Shown here: piece after piece, positions 51,392 through 59,312 of the stretch
Layout: each line of letters starts with the position of its first letter
Numbering within the stretch: position 1 is the stretch's first letter
Assembly (NCBI GenBank): GCA_964510375.1
Contig: CAZEBR010000003.1
Coordinates: 1 to 64,000, forward strand
DNA length: 64,000 nt
Direction: 5' to 3'
Source: CAYLJV01 sp964510375
Lineage (GTDB): Archaea; Hadarchaeota; Hadarchaeia; Hadarchaeales; JAGGTB01
The notes under the pieces: generated by a model
What the model was told of the DNA's origin: nothing
Seen by the model: only the letters and a program-made list of their open reading frames with translations
The model's database searches: none
Made by a program: the position numbers and the translations under genes

Positions 51392-52219
51392 TCACATGTA
51401 TCCTAACGCCCGTAGCTTTTGCATGGCGTGGGCCTCTTCCTTGTCCTGTGCCCTTCCGCTTCTCTCCCCGACTTCGCTTTCCTGGATTTCACTGATCATG
51501 TCGTCCACGCTCTGAACATCGCTCTCCACGGGATCCGTGCAGGGTTTGCAACCCAAGCTCCTGAACCTTGTCATCTTGCCGTCCCTCTCCTCAGCGAAGT
51601 AAAGCGGATTAACGGGGAGATCTTCACGCTTTATGTACTTCCATACGTCCAGCTCGGTCCACGAAAGCAGGGGATGCACCCTGAGGTGCTGGCCCGCCTC
51701 TTTTTCGGACTTGTACTGATCCCAGAGTTCGGGCGGCTGGTCCTTATAATCCCATTGAAAATCCTGATCCCGCGGGCTGAATGTGCGCTCCTTTGCCCTA
51801 ACGCCGTGCTCGTCACGCCTTATCCCCAATAGTAGTGCATCGAACCCGTGCTCCGCCATCGTGTTTTTCAAGGCCTCGGTCTTTCTCATCCCGCAACAGC
51901 TGAGCTTATCGGAGGGGTCGATACCTTTCTCGTCCGCCTCCTCGTTCTTGGCATTTATCAAGTCGAGGTCCCATTTATCTGCCAGCTTGTCCCTAAAGTC
52001 GTACATTTGCTGAAAATGGTAACCAGTATCTATGTAAATGACGGGAATCGGAACTTTTCCCAAAAAAGCCTTTCTAGCCAGATGAGCGAGAGTGGTACTA
52101 TCCTTTCCGGCGGACCACAACATGGCCGGCTTATTGTATTTCTTGTAAGCTTCACGAATTATATAAACGGACTCGCTTTCCAACCTGTCCAAGTGATCCA
52201 TCTCGTTTTTCTCACTCAT
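51392..52219 (-). CDS. cysD: Sulfate adenylyltransferase subunit 2
   Basis: A 275-residue PP-loop ATP sulfurylase subunit. PP-loop LWSAGKDST (34-42), VIYIDTGYHFQQMYDFRD, KLSCCGMRKTEAL, LLGIRRDEHGVRAKE, HPLLSWTELDVWKYI and LGCKPCTDPV. The C-terminus is MQKLRALGYM; bacterial CysD also ends in a Gly-Tyr. No PAPS reductase, APS kinase or sulfite reductase gene is in this window, so where APS goes is not visible. The ATG follows GGAGTGAGATATA. It starts seven bases after the small RHH gene. Confidence 0.95.
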   Translation of the reverse strand: MSEKNEMDHLDRLESESVYIIREAYKKYNKPAMLWSAGKDSTTLAHLARKAFLGKVPIPVIYIDTGYHFQQMYDFRDKLADKWDLDLINAKNEEADEKGIDPSDKLSCCGMRKTEALKNTMAEHGFDALLLGIRRDEHGVRAKERTFSPRDQDFQWDYKDQPPELWDQYKSEKEAGQHLRVHPLLSWTELDVWKYIKREDLPVNPLYFAEERDGKMTRFRSLGCKPCTDPVESDVQSVDDMISEIQESEVGERSGRAQDKEEAHAMQKLRALGYM

Positions 52220-52225
52220 TATATC

Positions 52226-52450
52226 TCACTCCAAATATCCGAGATTTTCCAACTTCTTGCGAATCTCCTCTTCGTCTTCCTTAGTAAACGGAGCTTCGCC
52301 CTTCTCCGCGACTATCTCACGTAGTATGTAGCCTACATAACTTGAAACGGAAGTAAACCCAGTCCCATCGATCTGCTTCTTGACCTTCTCAAACAGAGGT
52401 ACCGGTATTGAGACCGTGGTAAACTTTGTCTTGTTCGAATCTTCTCCCAT
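52226..52450 (-). CDS. Ribbon-helix-helix-like small protein upstream of cysD
   Basis: A 74-residue protein. Residues 11-55 look like a ribbon-helix-helix (CopG/Arc) fold: beta strand FTTVSIPVPLFEKVKKQI, then GFTSVSSYVGYILREIV. The C-terminal part is acidic and ends EIRKKLENLGYLE, similar to the CysD C-terminus and to its paralogue at 52577. First gene of the cys operon. It may be a DNA-binding autoregulator or a partner of CysD/CysN; the tail suggests protein contact. GGAGTGAGATA precedes the ATG. Confidence 0.75.
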   Translation of the reverse strand: MGEDSNKTKFTTVSIPVPLFEKVKKQIDGTGFTSVSSYVGYILREIVAEKGEAPFTKEDEEEIRKKLENLGYLE

Positions 52451-52576
52451 TATCTCACTCCAACTAATTATACTTAATTAAGTCTAATTATTGTGATTCC
52501 TTAAAAATGTTGACTTTCAAATTTCCAAATTTGAAAAATAAAATACCGAATAAAAATGAGGTCTTCTTTCAAAAAT

Positions 52577-52786
52577 TCAGTCCATGTATCCAAGCGCTTT
52601 AAGTCTCTCTTTAACCTTCTCTTCGTCCTCTTCGGAAAATTCCTCTTCGTCCTCTTCCTCTTCTTCCACGACTTCCCTCAGGACAAACTCCACATACTCA
52701 TCAATGGACTCAAAGCCTGTTCCCTCACATCTATCTTGGATCTGTTCATATAGAGACTCCGAAATGGACACTGTTTTCTTGCTCAA
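52577..52786 (-). CDS. Ribbon-helix-helix-like small protein, paralogue
   Basis: A 69-residue paralogue of the protein at 52226: strand KTVSISESLYEQIQDRC, helix part GFESIDEYVEFVLREVV, a run of Glu/Asp, then KVKERLKALGYMD. The last residues match the CysD C-terminus (LRALGYM) closely. It is separated from the cys operon by 126 bases, including AT-rich promoter-like sequence, so it may be transcribed alone or with it. AGGTGA precedes the ATG. Confidence 0.75.
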   Translation of the reverse strand: MSKKTVSISESLYEQIQDRCEGTGFESIDEYVEFVLREVVEEEEEDEEEFSEEDEEKVKERLKALGYMD

Positions 52787-52838
52787 GTTTTCACCTAACT
52801 AAATGGGTTAGATTAAGCATAGTATTTAACTTAGTCGG

Positions 52839-53105
52839 TCATCTGCCCTGTTCTATGACTATGCCAAGTGTCTCTACTCTGTTCTCCAATTCCGTGTACT
52901 CGTCGGAAAGAGATTGTAGTCTAGAAGTTAGCTCATCGACAAACTCGGCCAAATCAACTTTATCCAAGTTTTTTAATTTTTCCTTTTCTATCTCGTCCAA
53001 ATGTCTCATTTTTATCTCCGACTTACACTTATCACATTTGATTTTCTTATTCTCCCAGACCGGCTCGAATTCTTCATCACAGATAGGACAGGTTTCTAGG
53101 GCCAG
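52839..53105 (-). CDS. Zinc-ribbon coiled-coil small protein
   Basis: About 88 residues: an N-terminal zinc ribbon (CPICDEEF, then IKCDKCKSEI) followed by a long helix with heptad pattern (LDEIEKEKLKNLDKVDLAEF, then LTSRLQSLSDEYTELENRV). No family recognised. GAGGTGA lies five bases before a CTG at 53105, which I propose as the start; the only upstream canonical start, TTG at 53123, lies before that ribosome site. Possibly a DNA- or RNA-linked adaptor. Confidence 0.6.
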   Translation of the reverse strand: MALETCPICDEEFEPVWENKKIKCDKCKSEIKMRHLDEIEKEKLKNLDKVDLAEFVDELTSRLQSLSDEYTELENRVETLGIVIEQGR

Positions 53106-53221
53106 TATTATCACCTCTTGCAATCCGCATACTTTTCACAACCGAATTATCTTTATCACAACGGGTACATAAAAAATTTTCCAAAAAAATGAATTAAGTA
53201 GAAATTAATTACGAAAAAAAT

Positions 53222-53231
53222 NNNNNNNNNN
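53222..53231. other. Assembly gap (10 N)
   Basis: Ten N bases in the intergenic region between the zinc-ribbon gene and the Lrp/RCK_C regulator. No reading frame is visibly cut. Confidence 0.95.
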
Positions 53232-53253
53232 GCTGTTGCTTTTTCGAGATTAT

Positions 53254-53994
53254 TTATTGCTCGGTGAATGTATCTATAACACTACTCGATATCTCATCAG
53301 GCGAAAACAAAGTAACTATATCGCCCGCTTTTATTTCGGTATCCCCACGAGGAGTGATCACTTCATCACCCCTCTCAATCGCCACGATTATTATGTCCTC
53401 GGACAGAAACTCAAGTTCATTGATCTCCTTAATTGTCTTGCTTTCCACGGGAGTACCCTCCTTTACGGTAAGATCCGCAACTTCCGCATTACCTACGATT
53501 CCCCTGAGATTTATGAGGGGTTCCATTCCTGACTCACCGGGACCAAAAGGGTGATAAGGATGATGTCGCTCCTTTTGAAGCAGATCCTCATCTTCGATTT
53601 CGATGCCGAGATTTTCCAAGGCAATACCTATCCGGGAAATATCGTCCGTGTCCCTACCTATAGCCTTAATAACCAAATCCTCTTCCCCAGTCATCAACTC
53701 TCGTACGTTGATTACCCCCGACACTCGAAGTGCCTTTTTAGCCAAAACGGAACGATCTTTCGCTGTGGAAGAACATTTAAAAATATATACTATTCTTTTT
53801 CCGATTTCTTCGTAATCCACGTCTGCAAGATACCCTTTTATTATTCCTTTTTCTTCCATCTGTCTTATCCTATTCCGAACTGTGCCGGGAGAAACTTCCA
53901 TTTCCTCCGCTATTTCTGAAGAGGTCGTGTTGCGGGAATCTTCGGACAACCTATATATTATCCGCTTATCTATCTCGTCTATATTAGAATTCAT
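53254..53994 (-). CDS. Lrp/AsnC-type HTH regulator with C-terminal RCK_C (TrkA-C) domain
   Basis: A 246-residue regulator. Residues 1-55 are an Lrp-type HTH (DEIDKRIIYRLSEDSRNTTS, EIAEEMEVSPGTVRNRIRQM). Residues 60-140 resemble the RAM/ligand part of Lrp (VSGVINVRELMTGEEDLVIKA). Residues about 160-240 are an RCK_C domain (VKEGTPVESKTIKEI, GDEVITPRGDTEIKAGDIVTLF). RCK_C domains in potassium systems bind nucleotides or c-di-AMP. It is divergent from trkA-kdpFABC, which lacks KdpDE, so it is the likely regulator of that operon. This is inference from position and domains. Confidence 0.85.
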   Translation of the reverse strand: MNSNIDEIDKRIIYRLSEDSRNTTSSEIAEEMEVSPGTVRNRIRQMEEKGIIKGYLADVDYEEIGKRIVYIFKCSSTAKDRSVLAKKALRVSGVINVRELMTGEEDLVIKAIGRDTDDISRIGIALENLGIEIEDEDLLQKERHHPYHPFGPGESGMEPLINLRGIVGNAEVADLTVKEGTPVESKTIKEINELEFLSEDIIIVAIERGDEVITPRGDTEIKAGDIVTLFSPDEISSSVIDTFTEQ

Positions 53995-54025
53995 GCTTTA
54001 TGCGACCCATCTCTCCAGTTAACTA

Positions 54026-54107
54026 TTTTCGATATTATTTTTAAAATATTTATACCCCCGACAAATTTTAGCAATAAAAGAAAAATAAATAATTTTATTA
54101 TCGAAAA
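54026..54107. promoter_or_regulatory. Intergenic region with spaced inverted repeat between the regulator and trkA-kdp
   Basis: TTTTCGATA (54026-54034) and TATCGAAAA (54099-54107) are inverted copies 64 bases apart, in a very AT-rich region with several TATA-like boxes (ATTTATA near 54046; AATATTTAAG near 54111 for the rightward operon). Each copy lies next to one divergent promoter, which fits binding by a multimeric Lrp-type protein. The operator role is inference. Confidence 0.35.
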
Positions 54108-54180
54108 AACAATATTTAAGAATATAATTGCGGAAAACTTAATAAGAAGGTCGATTATTTATTCTGCCGGAGGAGAAAAA

Positions 54181-54849
54181 ATTAGAGTAATTATAGTTGG
54201 AGGGGGAGAAACAGCAGAGAATTTAGTAAAGCGACTACAGGGTTTAGGGCATGAGCTTATAGTAGTTGAAAAAAACGAACAAAGAGTCCGGGAATTATCC
54301 GCCAACCTGATGGCCCAAATAGTGCATGGGGACGGTTCCAAAATGGAGACGTTAGAAAAAGCCGGTATTGAGGACTGTGATGTCCTGGCCACGATTACAC
54401 CAAGCGACGAGGTGAATCTCATGGCAGCAAAACTGGCCAAAAAGATAGGCTGTGATAGAGTAGTTTCCCGGGTCAACAGAAGCAAAAACAAAAAGATGTT
54501 TGAAAGTGAGAATGTGGACGCCATCATCAGCTACGCAAGCGCAACAATAGGGCTTTACGAGAAGGCTATCGCTGATCCTGAGATATATGGTATCTTAACC
54601 CTCGGCGGAAAAAAAGCCGACGTCGTCGAAGTTACAGTTTCCAAAGAATCGAAAACTGTAGGTAGGACTATCGAGGAACTTGATTTCCCTGAAAAAGTTA
54701 CCGCCGCCATGATCACTAGAGACGAAGAGCTAATTCCCCCCAGAGGAAGTACTGAATTTAAGGAAGGGGACAAGGTCATACTAGCCGGGGAAAGAGATAA
54801 AATCATATCCATGAGTAATTTATTTCGGGGAATGGACGGGTTGGATTAA
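54181..54849 (+). CDS. trkA: TrkA-type potassium uptake regulatory protein (RCK)
   Basis: A 222-residue RCK protein. The Rossmann start is VIIVGGGETAENL, with acidic VVEKNE ending strand 2 (NAD binding), then VHGDGSKMETLEKAGI and TPSDEVNLMAAKLAK. RCK_C follows at about 145-215 (SKTVGRTIEELDFPEK, GSTEFKEGDKVILAG). The Rossmann motif lies upstream of the first ATG (54310), so translation must start earlier. GGAGGAG at 54170-54176 lies four bases before an ATT at 54181, and no ATG, GTG or TTG is available there. It is the first gene of the kdp operon; its partner channel is not in this window. Confidence 0.88.
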   Translation: MRVIIVGGGETAENLVKRLQGLGHELIVVEKNEQRVRELSANLMAQIVHGDGSKMETLEKAGIEDCDVLATITPSDEVNLMAAKLAKKIGCDRVVSRVNRSKNKKMFESENVDAIISYASATIGLYEKAIADPEIYGILTLGGKKADVVEVTVSKESKTVGRTIEELDFPEKVTAAMITRDEELIPPRGSTEFKEGDKVILAGERDKIISMSNLFRGMDGLD

Positions 54850-54939
54850 ATGAATATTGGGGATATCGTTTATATCGGTGTAGTAGCGTTCCTAATTGTA
54901 TACTTGATATATGTACTGTTTAACCCGACTGAGTTCTAA
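54850..54939 (+). CDS. kdpF: KdpF small membrane subunit
   Basis: A 29-residue single-span peptide: MNIGDIVYIGVVAFLIVYLI and then YVLFNPTEF. This is the usual KdpF form, with a helix followed by a short polar tail, which stabilises the KdpABC complex. It starts on the base after the trkA stop and ends ten bases before kdpA, so its place is exactly that of kdpF in bacterial operons. Confidence 0.9.
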   Translation: MNIGDIVYIGVVAFLIVYLIYVLFNPTEF

Positions 54940-54951
54940 TCGAGGGAAATG

Positions 54952-56694
54952 ATGCTTGGAATAATACTTCAAATGTCCCTGTTCATAGGACTTCTCGCAG
55001 TTATAGTCCATCTTCTAGGGGAGTACCTAGGATGGACATTCAAGGACCAAGCCGGCGGAAAAGGAACCTTACCAAAATGGCTAAAGTGGATCAGAGGACT
55101 CGATAAAGTCTTCTCGCCGATAGAAAACCTGATATACAAACTCATTGGCCTAGATCCGGACGATGGTATGAATTGGAAGAGGTTTCTTGCCTCAGTCTTC
55201 ATTTTTAACGGAATACTGTTCGCATTTTTGATTCTGATCTTCCGCTTTCAGGGTCTCTTGCCTTTGAATCCCCTAAACCTCGACGGCATGCCTTGGGATC
55301 AGGCTTTCCATACCGCCGTCACTTTCGTCACCAACACGAATCAGCAACACTACGCCGGCGAAAGCCTCTCCTACTTCAGCCAACTTTTCGGAGTCGGACT
55401 CGCGATGTTCATGTCCGCTGCCACCGGTCTAAGCCTCGCCGTAGGATTTACTCGAGGGATTCTCAACGAAGAAAAGGATGATTTAGGAAACTTTTACGCA
55501 AACGTAGTTCGAGGATCAGTCCGATTCTTGCTCCCGATAGCTATAATTTTGGGGGTATTTCTGGTTTCCCAAGGGGTTCCTCAAACGTTCAACGGTCAGA
55601 TGACGGCTACAACTCTCGAAGGTGAAGAACAAGTCATCCGGATCGGCCCCGTGGCCGGAATAGAATCTATAAAGATGTTCGGGACTAACGGAGGCGGCTT
55701 CTTCGCGGCAAACGCTGCCCACCCTTTCGAAAATCCGACCGTTCTTTCAAATATCATCCTAAATCTTATTCTCCTCGCCAGTCCAATTTCTGTCATTTAT
55801 GCGTTCGGAGTCTGGCTCGACAAAAGACTCCATGCCGGAGTTTTGATAGGTGCCTTCTTCATCCTCTTCGCCGGACTGCTAGCCCTTGGAGCAACCGGGG
55901 AGATTCAACCCAATCCAAGCGTCGGCGCAAGCGTCGAAGGCGCAGAAGTCATACAACCCCACGGAAACATGGAGGGAAAAGAAGTCCGTTTTGGTCCCGT
56001 ATTGAGCAGTCTGTGGGGGGTTTCCACCACTTCCACGACGAACGGAGCTGTCAACAGTATGCACGATAGCTTTACCGCCCAAGGGAGCCTGCCCCTATTC
56101 CTGGGAATGAGTATGAACTGTTTATATAACGGCATCGGTGTAGGGGTACTTAATCTAATGACCTATCTCTTCCTCGCTGTTTTTATTGCAGGTCTGATGA
56201 TTGGAAGAGCACCCCAGTACATGGGTAAAAGAATCGAGTGGAATGAAATAAAGATCGCGGCATTGATTATACTGCTCTTACCAACCCTAGTTCTCATCCC
56301 GACCTCGATAGCCGTAGTAACGGATATAGGAAAAGAAGCGATCGGAAATCCCGGATTCCACGGATTTGCCGAGGTACTATATGAAATGTTCTCGGCAGCC
56401 GCAAACAACGGGAGCGGTTTCGAGGGACTTGCCGACAATAACATTTTCTACAATATCACTAACGGCATACAAATCCTTCTCGGTCGTTACCTACCGATAG
56501 TCGGTCAGATAGCGATAGCCGGATCACTAGCTCAGAAAAAAATACGCCCGGAAACGCAAGGGACCCTAAAAATAGAGAGTCTGGCTTTCTTAATCTTATT
56601 CGTGGGTGTGATGGTAATTATCGGTGGTCTTATCTTCTTGCCATCTCTCTCACTCGGGCCGGTAGGAGAATTGCTGAGCGTGGGGGGTCTCTAA
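54952..56694 (+). CDS. kdpA: Potassium-transporting ATPase subunit A
   Basis: A 580-residue channel-like subunit with ten or more membrane segments. Selectivity filter segments are VTNTNQQHYAG, GTNGGGFFAANAAHPFENP, STTTNGAVNSMHDS and AAANNGSGFEGL. It conducts K+ in the Kdp complex. The second of two adjacent ATGs (54952) is better spaced from GAGGGA than the first (54949). It ends directly at the kdpB ATG. Confidence 0.97.
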   Translation: MLGIILQMSLFIGLLAVIVHLLGEYLGWTFKDQAGGKGTLPKWLKWIRGLDKVFSPIENLIYKLIGLDPDDGMNWKRFLASVFIFNGILFAFLILIFRFQGLLPLNPLNLDGMPWDQAFHTAVTFVTNTNQQHYAGESLSYFSQLFGVGLAMFMSAATGLSLAVGFTRGILNEEKDDLGNFYANVVRGSVRFLLPIAIILGVFLVSQGVPQTFNGQMTATTLEGEEQVIRIGPVAGIESIKMFGTNGGGFFAANAAHPFENPTVLSNIILNLILLASPISVIYAFGVWLDKRLHAGVLIGAFFILFAGLLALGATGEIQPNPSVGASVEGAEVIQPHGNMEGKEVRFGPVLSSLWGVSTTSTTNGAVNSMHDSFTAQGSLPLFLGMSMNCLYNGIGVGVLNLMTYLFLAVFIAGLMIGRAPQYMGKRIEWNEIKIAALIILLLPTLVLIPTSIAVVTDIGKEAIGNPGFHGFAEVLYEMFSAAANNGSGFEGLADNNIFYNITNGIQILLGRYLPIVGQIAIAGSLAQKKIRPETQGTLKIESLAFLILFVGVMVIIGGLIFLPSLSLGPVGELLSVGGL

Positions 56695-58728
56695 ATGGTC
56701 GATTGGGAAAAGCAAGCGGATGCCTTGAAACAGTCCGTGACGAAAATGGATCCAAGATACCTGGTCAAAAATCCGGTGATGTTCGTCGTGGAAATAGGAA
56801 CAATAATGACGCTTATCCTAACATTATATCCCGACTTTTTTGGAGGTCAGGAGGCCCAATGGTACTACGGAATAATCACGAGTTTGTTATTATTTACCGT
56901 TCTTTTCGCCAACTATGCCGAATCTTTGGCCGAACTGGAAGGCGAAGCTCACGCTAATAGCCTGAGGGAACTGAAAACCGAAACTAAAGGAAAGAAACTC
57001 TCGAAGGATCTAGCTCTTGATGAGATTACCGAGGGAGATTACGAGGAGGTCGATAGCGACGACCTAGGAAAGGGAGATCTAGTGTACGTCGAGGAAGGTG
57101 ACGTGATTCCAAGGGACGGAACCGTCAGCGAGGGTAGCGCCTCGATAGACGAATCGGCAGTAACCGGTGAATCGGAACCGGTCATAAGAGAAAGCGGAGG
57201 GGATAGGAGTTCAGTTACCGAAGGTACGGAAGTTCTCAGCGATCAGCTAAAAATAGAGGTTACTGCCGAACCGGGGGAATCGTTCTTAGATAGAATGATT
57301 GGGTTGGTAGAGTCAGCCTCCCGTCAGAAGACCCCCAACGAAATTTCCATGACGCTCCTCCTCGCAAGCTTCACTTTCATATATATAGTCGCCGTAACTA
57401 CGATGAAATTCTTCGGATACTATATTGATATGAACGTGGATGTAGCCAACCTAATCGCTCTTTTGGTCGGCCTGATGCCCACAACGATCGGGGCCCTCCT
57501 AGCGACCATCAGGATAGCGGGTATGACGAACGTGACAAAAGATAACGTTATCGCAAAATCCGGAAAAGCGGTGGAGTCCGCGGGAGATCTTGACGCGCTG
57601 ATCCTAGATAAGACGGGTACGATTACCACCGGAGAAAGAACCGCCGAGAATTTCCTGCCCCTGGGCGATCACGACGAAAACGATATATCTTCTGCGAGCT
57701 ACAAAGCTTCCTATTTCGACAAAACTCCAGAGGGTAGATCGACAGTAGCTTTGGCGGACGATCTCGGATACGAAACAGGGGACGAGGAACTGAAGGAGGA
57801 TAACTTTATCGAATTTTCCGCGAAGACGAAAATGAGCGGGATAGATCTCCCGGACGGAACCGAGATTAGAAAGGGTGCGGTCGACGCGATAAAGGAGTAC
57901 GCCGACGGTATACCCGACGATATAGACGAGAAGGCAAACAAAATTTCAGATAAGGGAGGAACCCCTCTGGCCGTGGCGGTGGATGAGAAAATAGTGGGGC
58001 TTATCGAACTCCAAGACGAGCTGAAACCCGGTATAGAAGAAAGAATAAGTGAACTCCAGAGAATGGGCGTGGAGACCATAATGGCAACCGGAGACAACGA
58101 AAGAACGGCAAAGGCCGTGGCGGAAAAGGCCGGGATAGACGAGTATTACGCCGAGTTCGAACCCGAAGAGAAGATAGAACTGGTCGAAAAACTCAGCGAG
58201 GAAGGAAAGTTAGTAGGTATGACTGGAGACGGAACCAATGACGCTCCCGCTCTGGCAAAAGCCGATGTAGGGCTGGCCATGCAAGCCGGAACGAACGCAG
58301 CCAAGGAGGCTGGAAACATGGTGGACTTGGACTCTGACCCTACAAAACTGATCGAGGTTGTGGCGATCGGTAAGAAGCTCTTGATGACCCGAGGCTCCCT
58401 CACCACGTTCAGCATAGCCAATGATATCTCGAGATACTTTGCATTGGTTCCGGCAATATTCAGCGCCGGAATACCGGCTCTTTCAAAGATGAATTTATTG
58501 AATCTCTTTTCACCGCAGAGTGCAATCGTCTCCTCCCTAATTTACAACGCACTTATCATCCCCTTCCTGATTCCACTGGCCATGAGAGGCGTCGAATACA
58601 AGGCAGAAAGCGCAGAGAAACTGCTCAGGAAAAACCTCTTCATTTATGGCGGCGCTGGTCTGATAGCACCCTTCATCTTCATTAAGCTAATCGACACTTT
58701 ACTCGTGACGTTGGGGGTGTTTGGATGA
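56695..58728 (+). CDS. kdpB: Potassium-transporting ATPase subunit B (P-type ATPase)
   Basis: A 677-residue type IA P-type ATPase. TGES at 157-160 (actuator; the Ser after it in E. coli is a phosphorylation site), DKTGT with phosphorylated Asp305, the nucleotide-domain segment FSAKTKMSGID, GDNERTAKAVAEKAGID, and GMTGDGTNDAPALA near 505-520. It powers high-affinity K+ uptake with KdpA. Overlaps kdpC by four bases. Confidence 0.98.
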   Translation: MVDWEKQADALKQSVTKMDPRYLVKNPVMFVVEIGTIMTLILTLYPDFFGGQEAQWYYGIITSLLLFTVLFANYAESLAELEGEAHANSLRELKTETKGKKLSKDLALDEITEGDYEEVDSDDLGKGDLVYVEEGDVIPRDGTVSEGSASIDESAVTGESEPVIRESGGDRSSVTEGTEVLSDQLKIEVTAEPGESFLDRMIGLVESASRQKTPNEISMTLLLASFTFIYIVAVTTMKFFGYYIDMNVDVANLIALLVGLMPTTIGALLATIRIAGMTNVTKDNVIAKSGKAVESAGDLDALILDKTGTITTGERTAENFLPLGDHDENDISSASYKASYFDKTPEGRSTVALADDLGYETGDEELKEDNFIEFSAKTKMSGIDLPDGTEIRKGAVDAIKEYADGIPDDIDEKANKISDKGGTPLAVAVDEKIVGLIELQDELKPGIEERISELQRMGVETIMATGDNERTAKAVAEKAGIDEYYAEFEPEEKIELVEKLSEEGKLVGMTGDGTNDAPALAKADVGLAMQAGTNAAKEAGNMVDLDSDPTKLIEVVAIGKKLLMTRGSLTTFSIANDISRYFALVPAIFSAGIPALSKMNLLNLFSPQSAIVSSLIYNALIIPFLIPLAMRGVEYKAESAEKLLRKNLFIYGGAGLIAPFIFIKLIDTLLVTLGVFG

Positions 58729-59312
58729 AGGAAAAAATAGAAGACATGTCCGTAGCTCTGAGACTAATCCTGGTAGGTGTATTGATATTTTCGATCATTT
58801 ACCCGATAGCAGTCTTCGCTGGAGGCCAGATTTGGAGGAATTCCGCTAAAGGAAGTCCAATCAATTACAAAAACGAAATTATGGGATCGGAACTGATAGG
58901 GCAAGACTTCGACGACCCGAGATTATTCCACGGACGACCTTCTTCAATAAACTATAACGCAATGAAATCGGGTGGCCGCAATCTCGCTCCAAATAACCCC
59001 ATATTAGAAAATAGAGTGAGAAAAATTTTAAAGAACATCGTGCAAAACCGAGAAAGTGAAAATCTTAACGTACCATCAGTCCTAGTGACAGAATCTGGTT
59101 CGGCTCTAGATTCTCATATAACTTATCGAGCAGCCATTTTCCAAATTCCTCGAATTTCCGACGAAACTGGTATATCGGAAGATAGACTAAAAGCACTGGT
59201 GGAAAAACACACAAAAAGTCAGCTCCTAGGAATTTACGGTCTGAAAAGAGTCAACGTCGTCAAATTAAATATCGCTTTATTGAAAATGTGGGAGGGAGAA
59301 AATCTTGGCTGA
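58725..59312 (+). CDS. kdpC: Potassium-transporting ATPase subunit C
   Basis: A 195-residue single-span subunit. N-terminal membrane segment LRLILVGVLIFSIIYPIAVF, then GSPINYKNEIMGSELIGQDF, the FHGRPSSINYNAMKSGGRNL segment, and GSALDSHITYRAAIFQIPRI. These are the usual KdpC marks. It overlaps both kdpB and the stress-protein gene, indicating coupled translation. Confidence 0.96.
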   Translation: MKEKIEDMSVALRLILVGVLIFSIIYPIAVFAGGQIWRNSAKGSPINYKNEIMGSELIGQDFDDPRLFHGRPSSINYNAMKSGGRNLAPNNPILENRVRKILKNIVQNRESENLNVPSVLVTESGSALDSHITYRAAIFQIPRISDETGISEDRLKALVEKHTKSQLLGIYGLKRVNVVKLNIALLKMWEGENLG

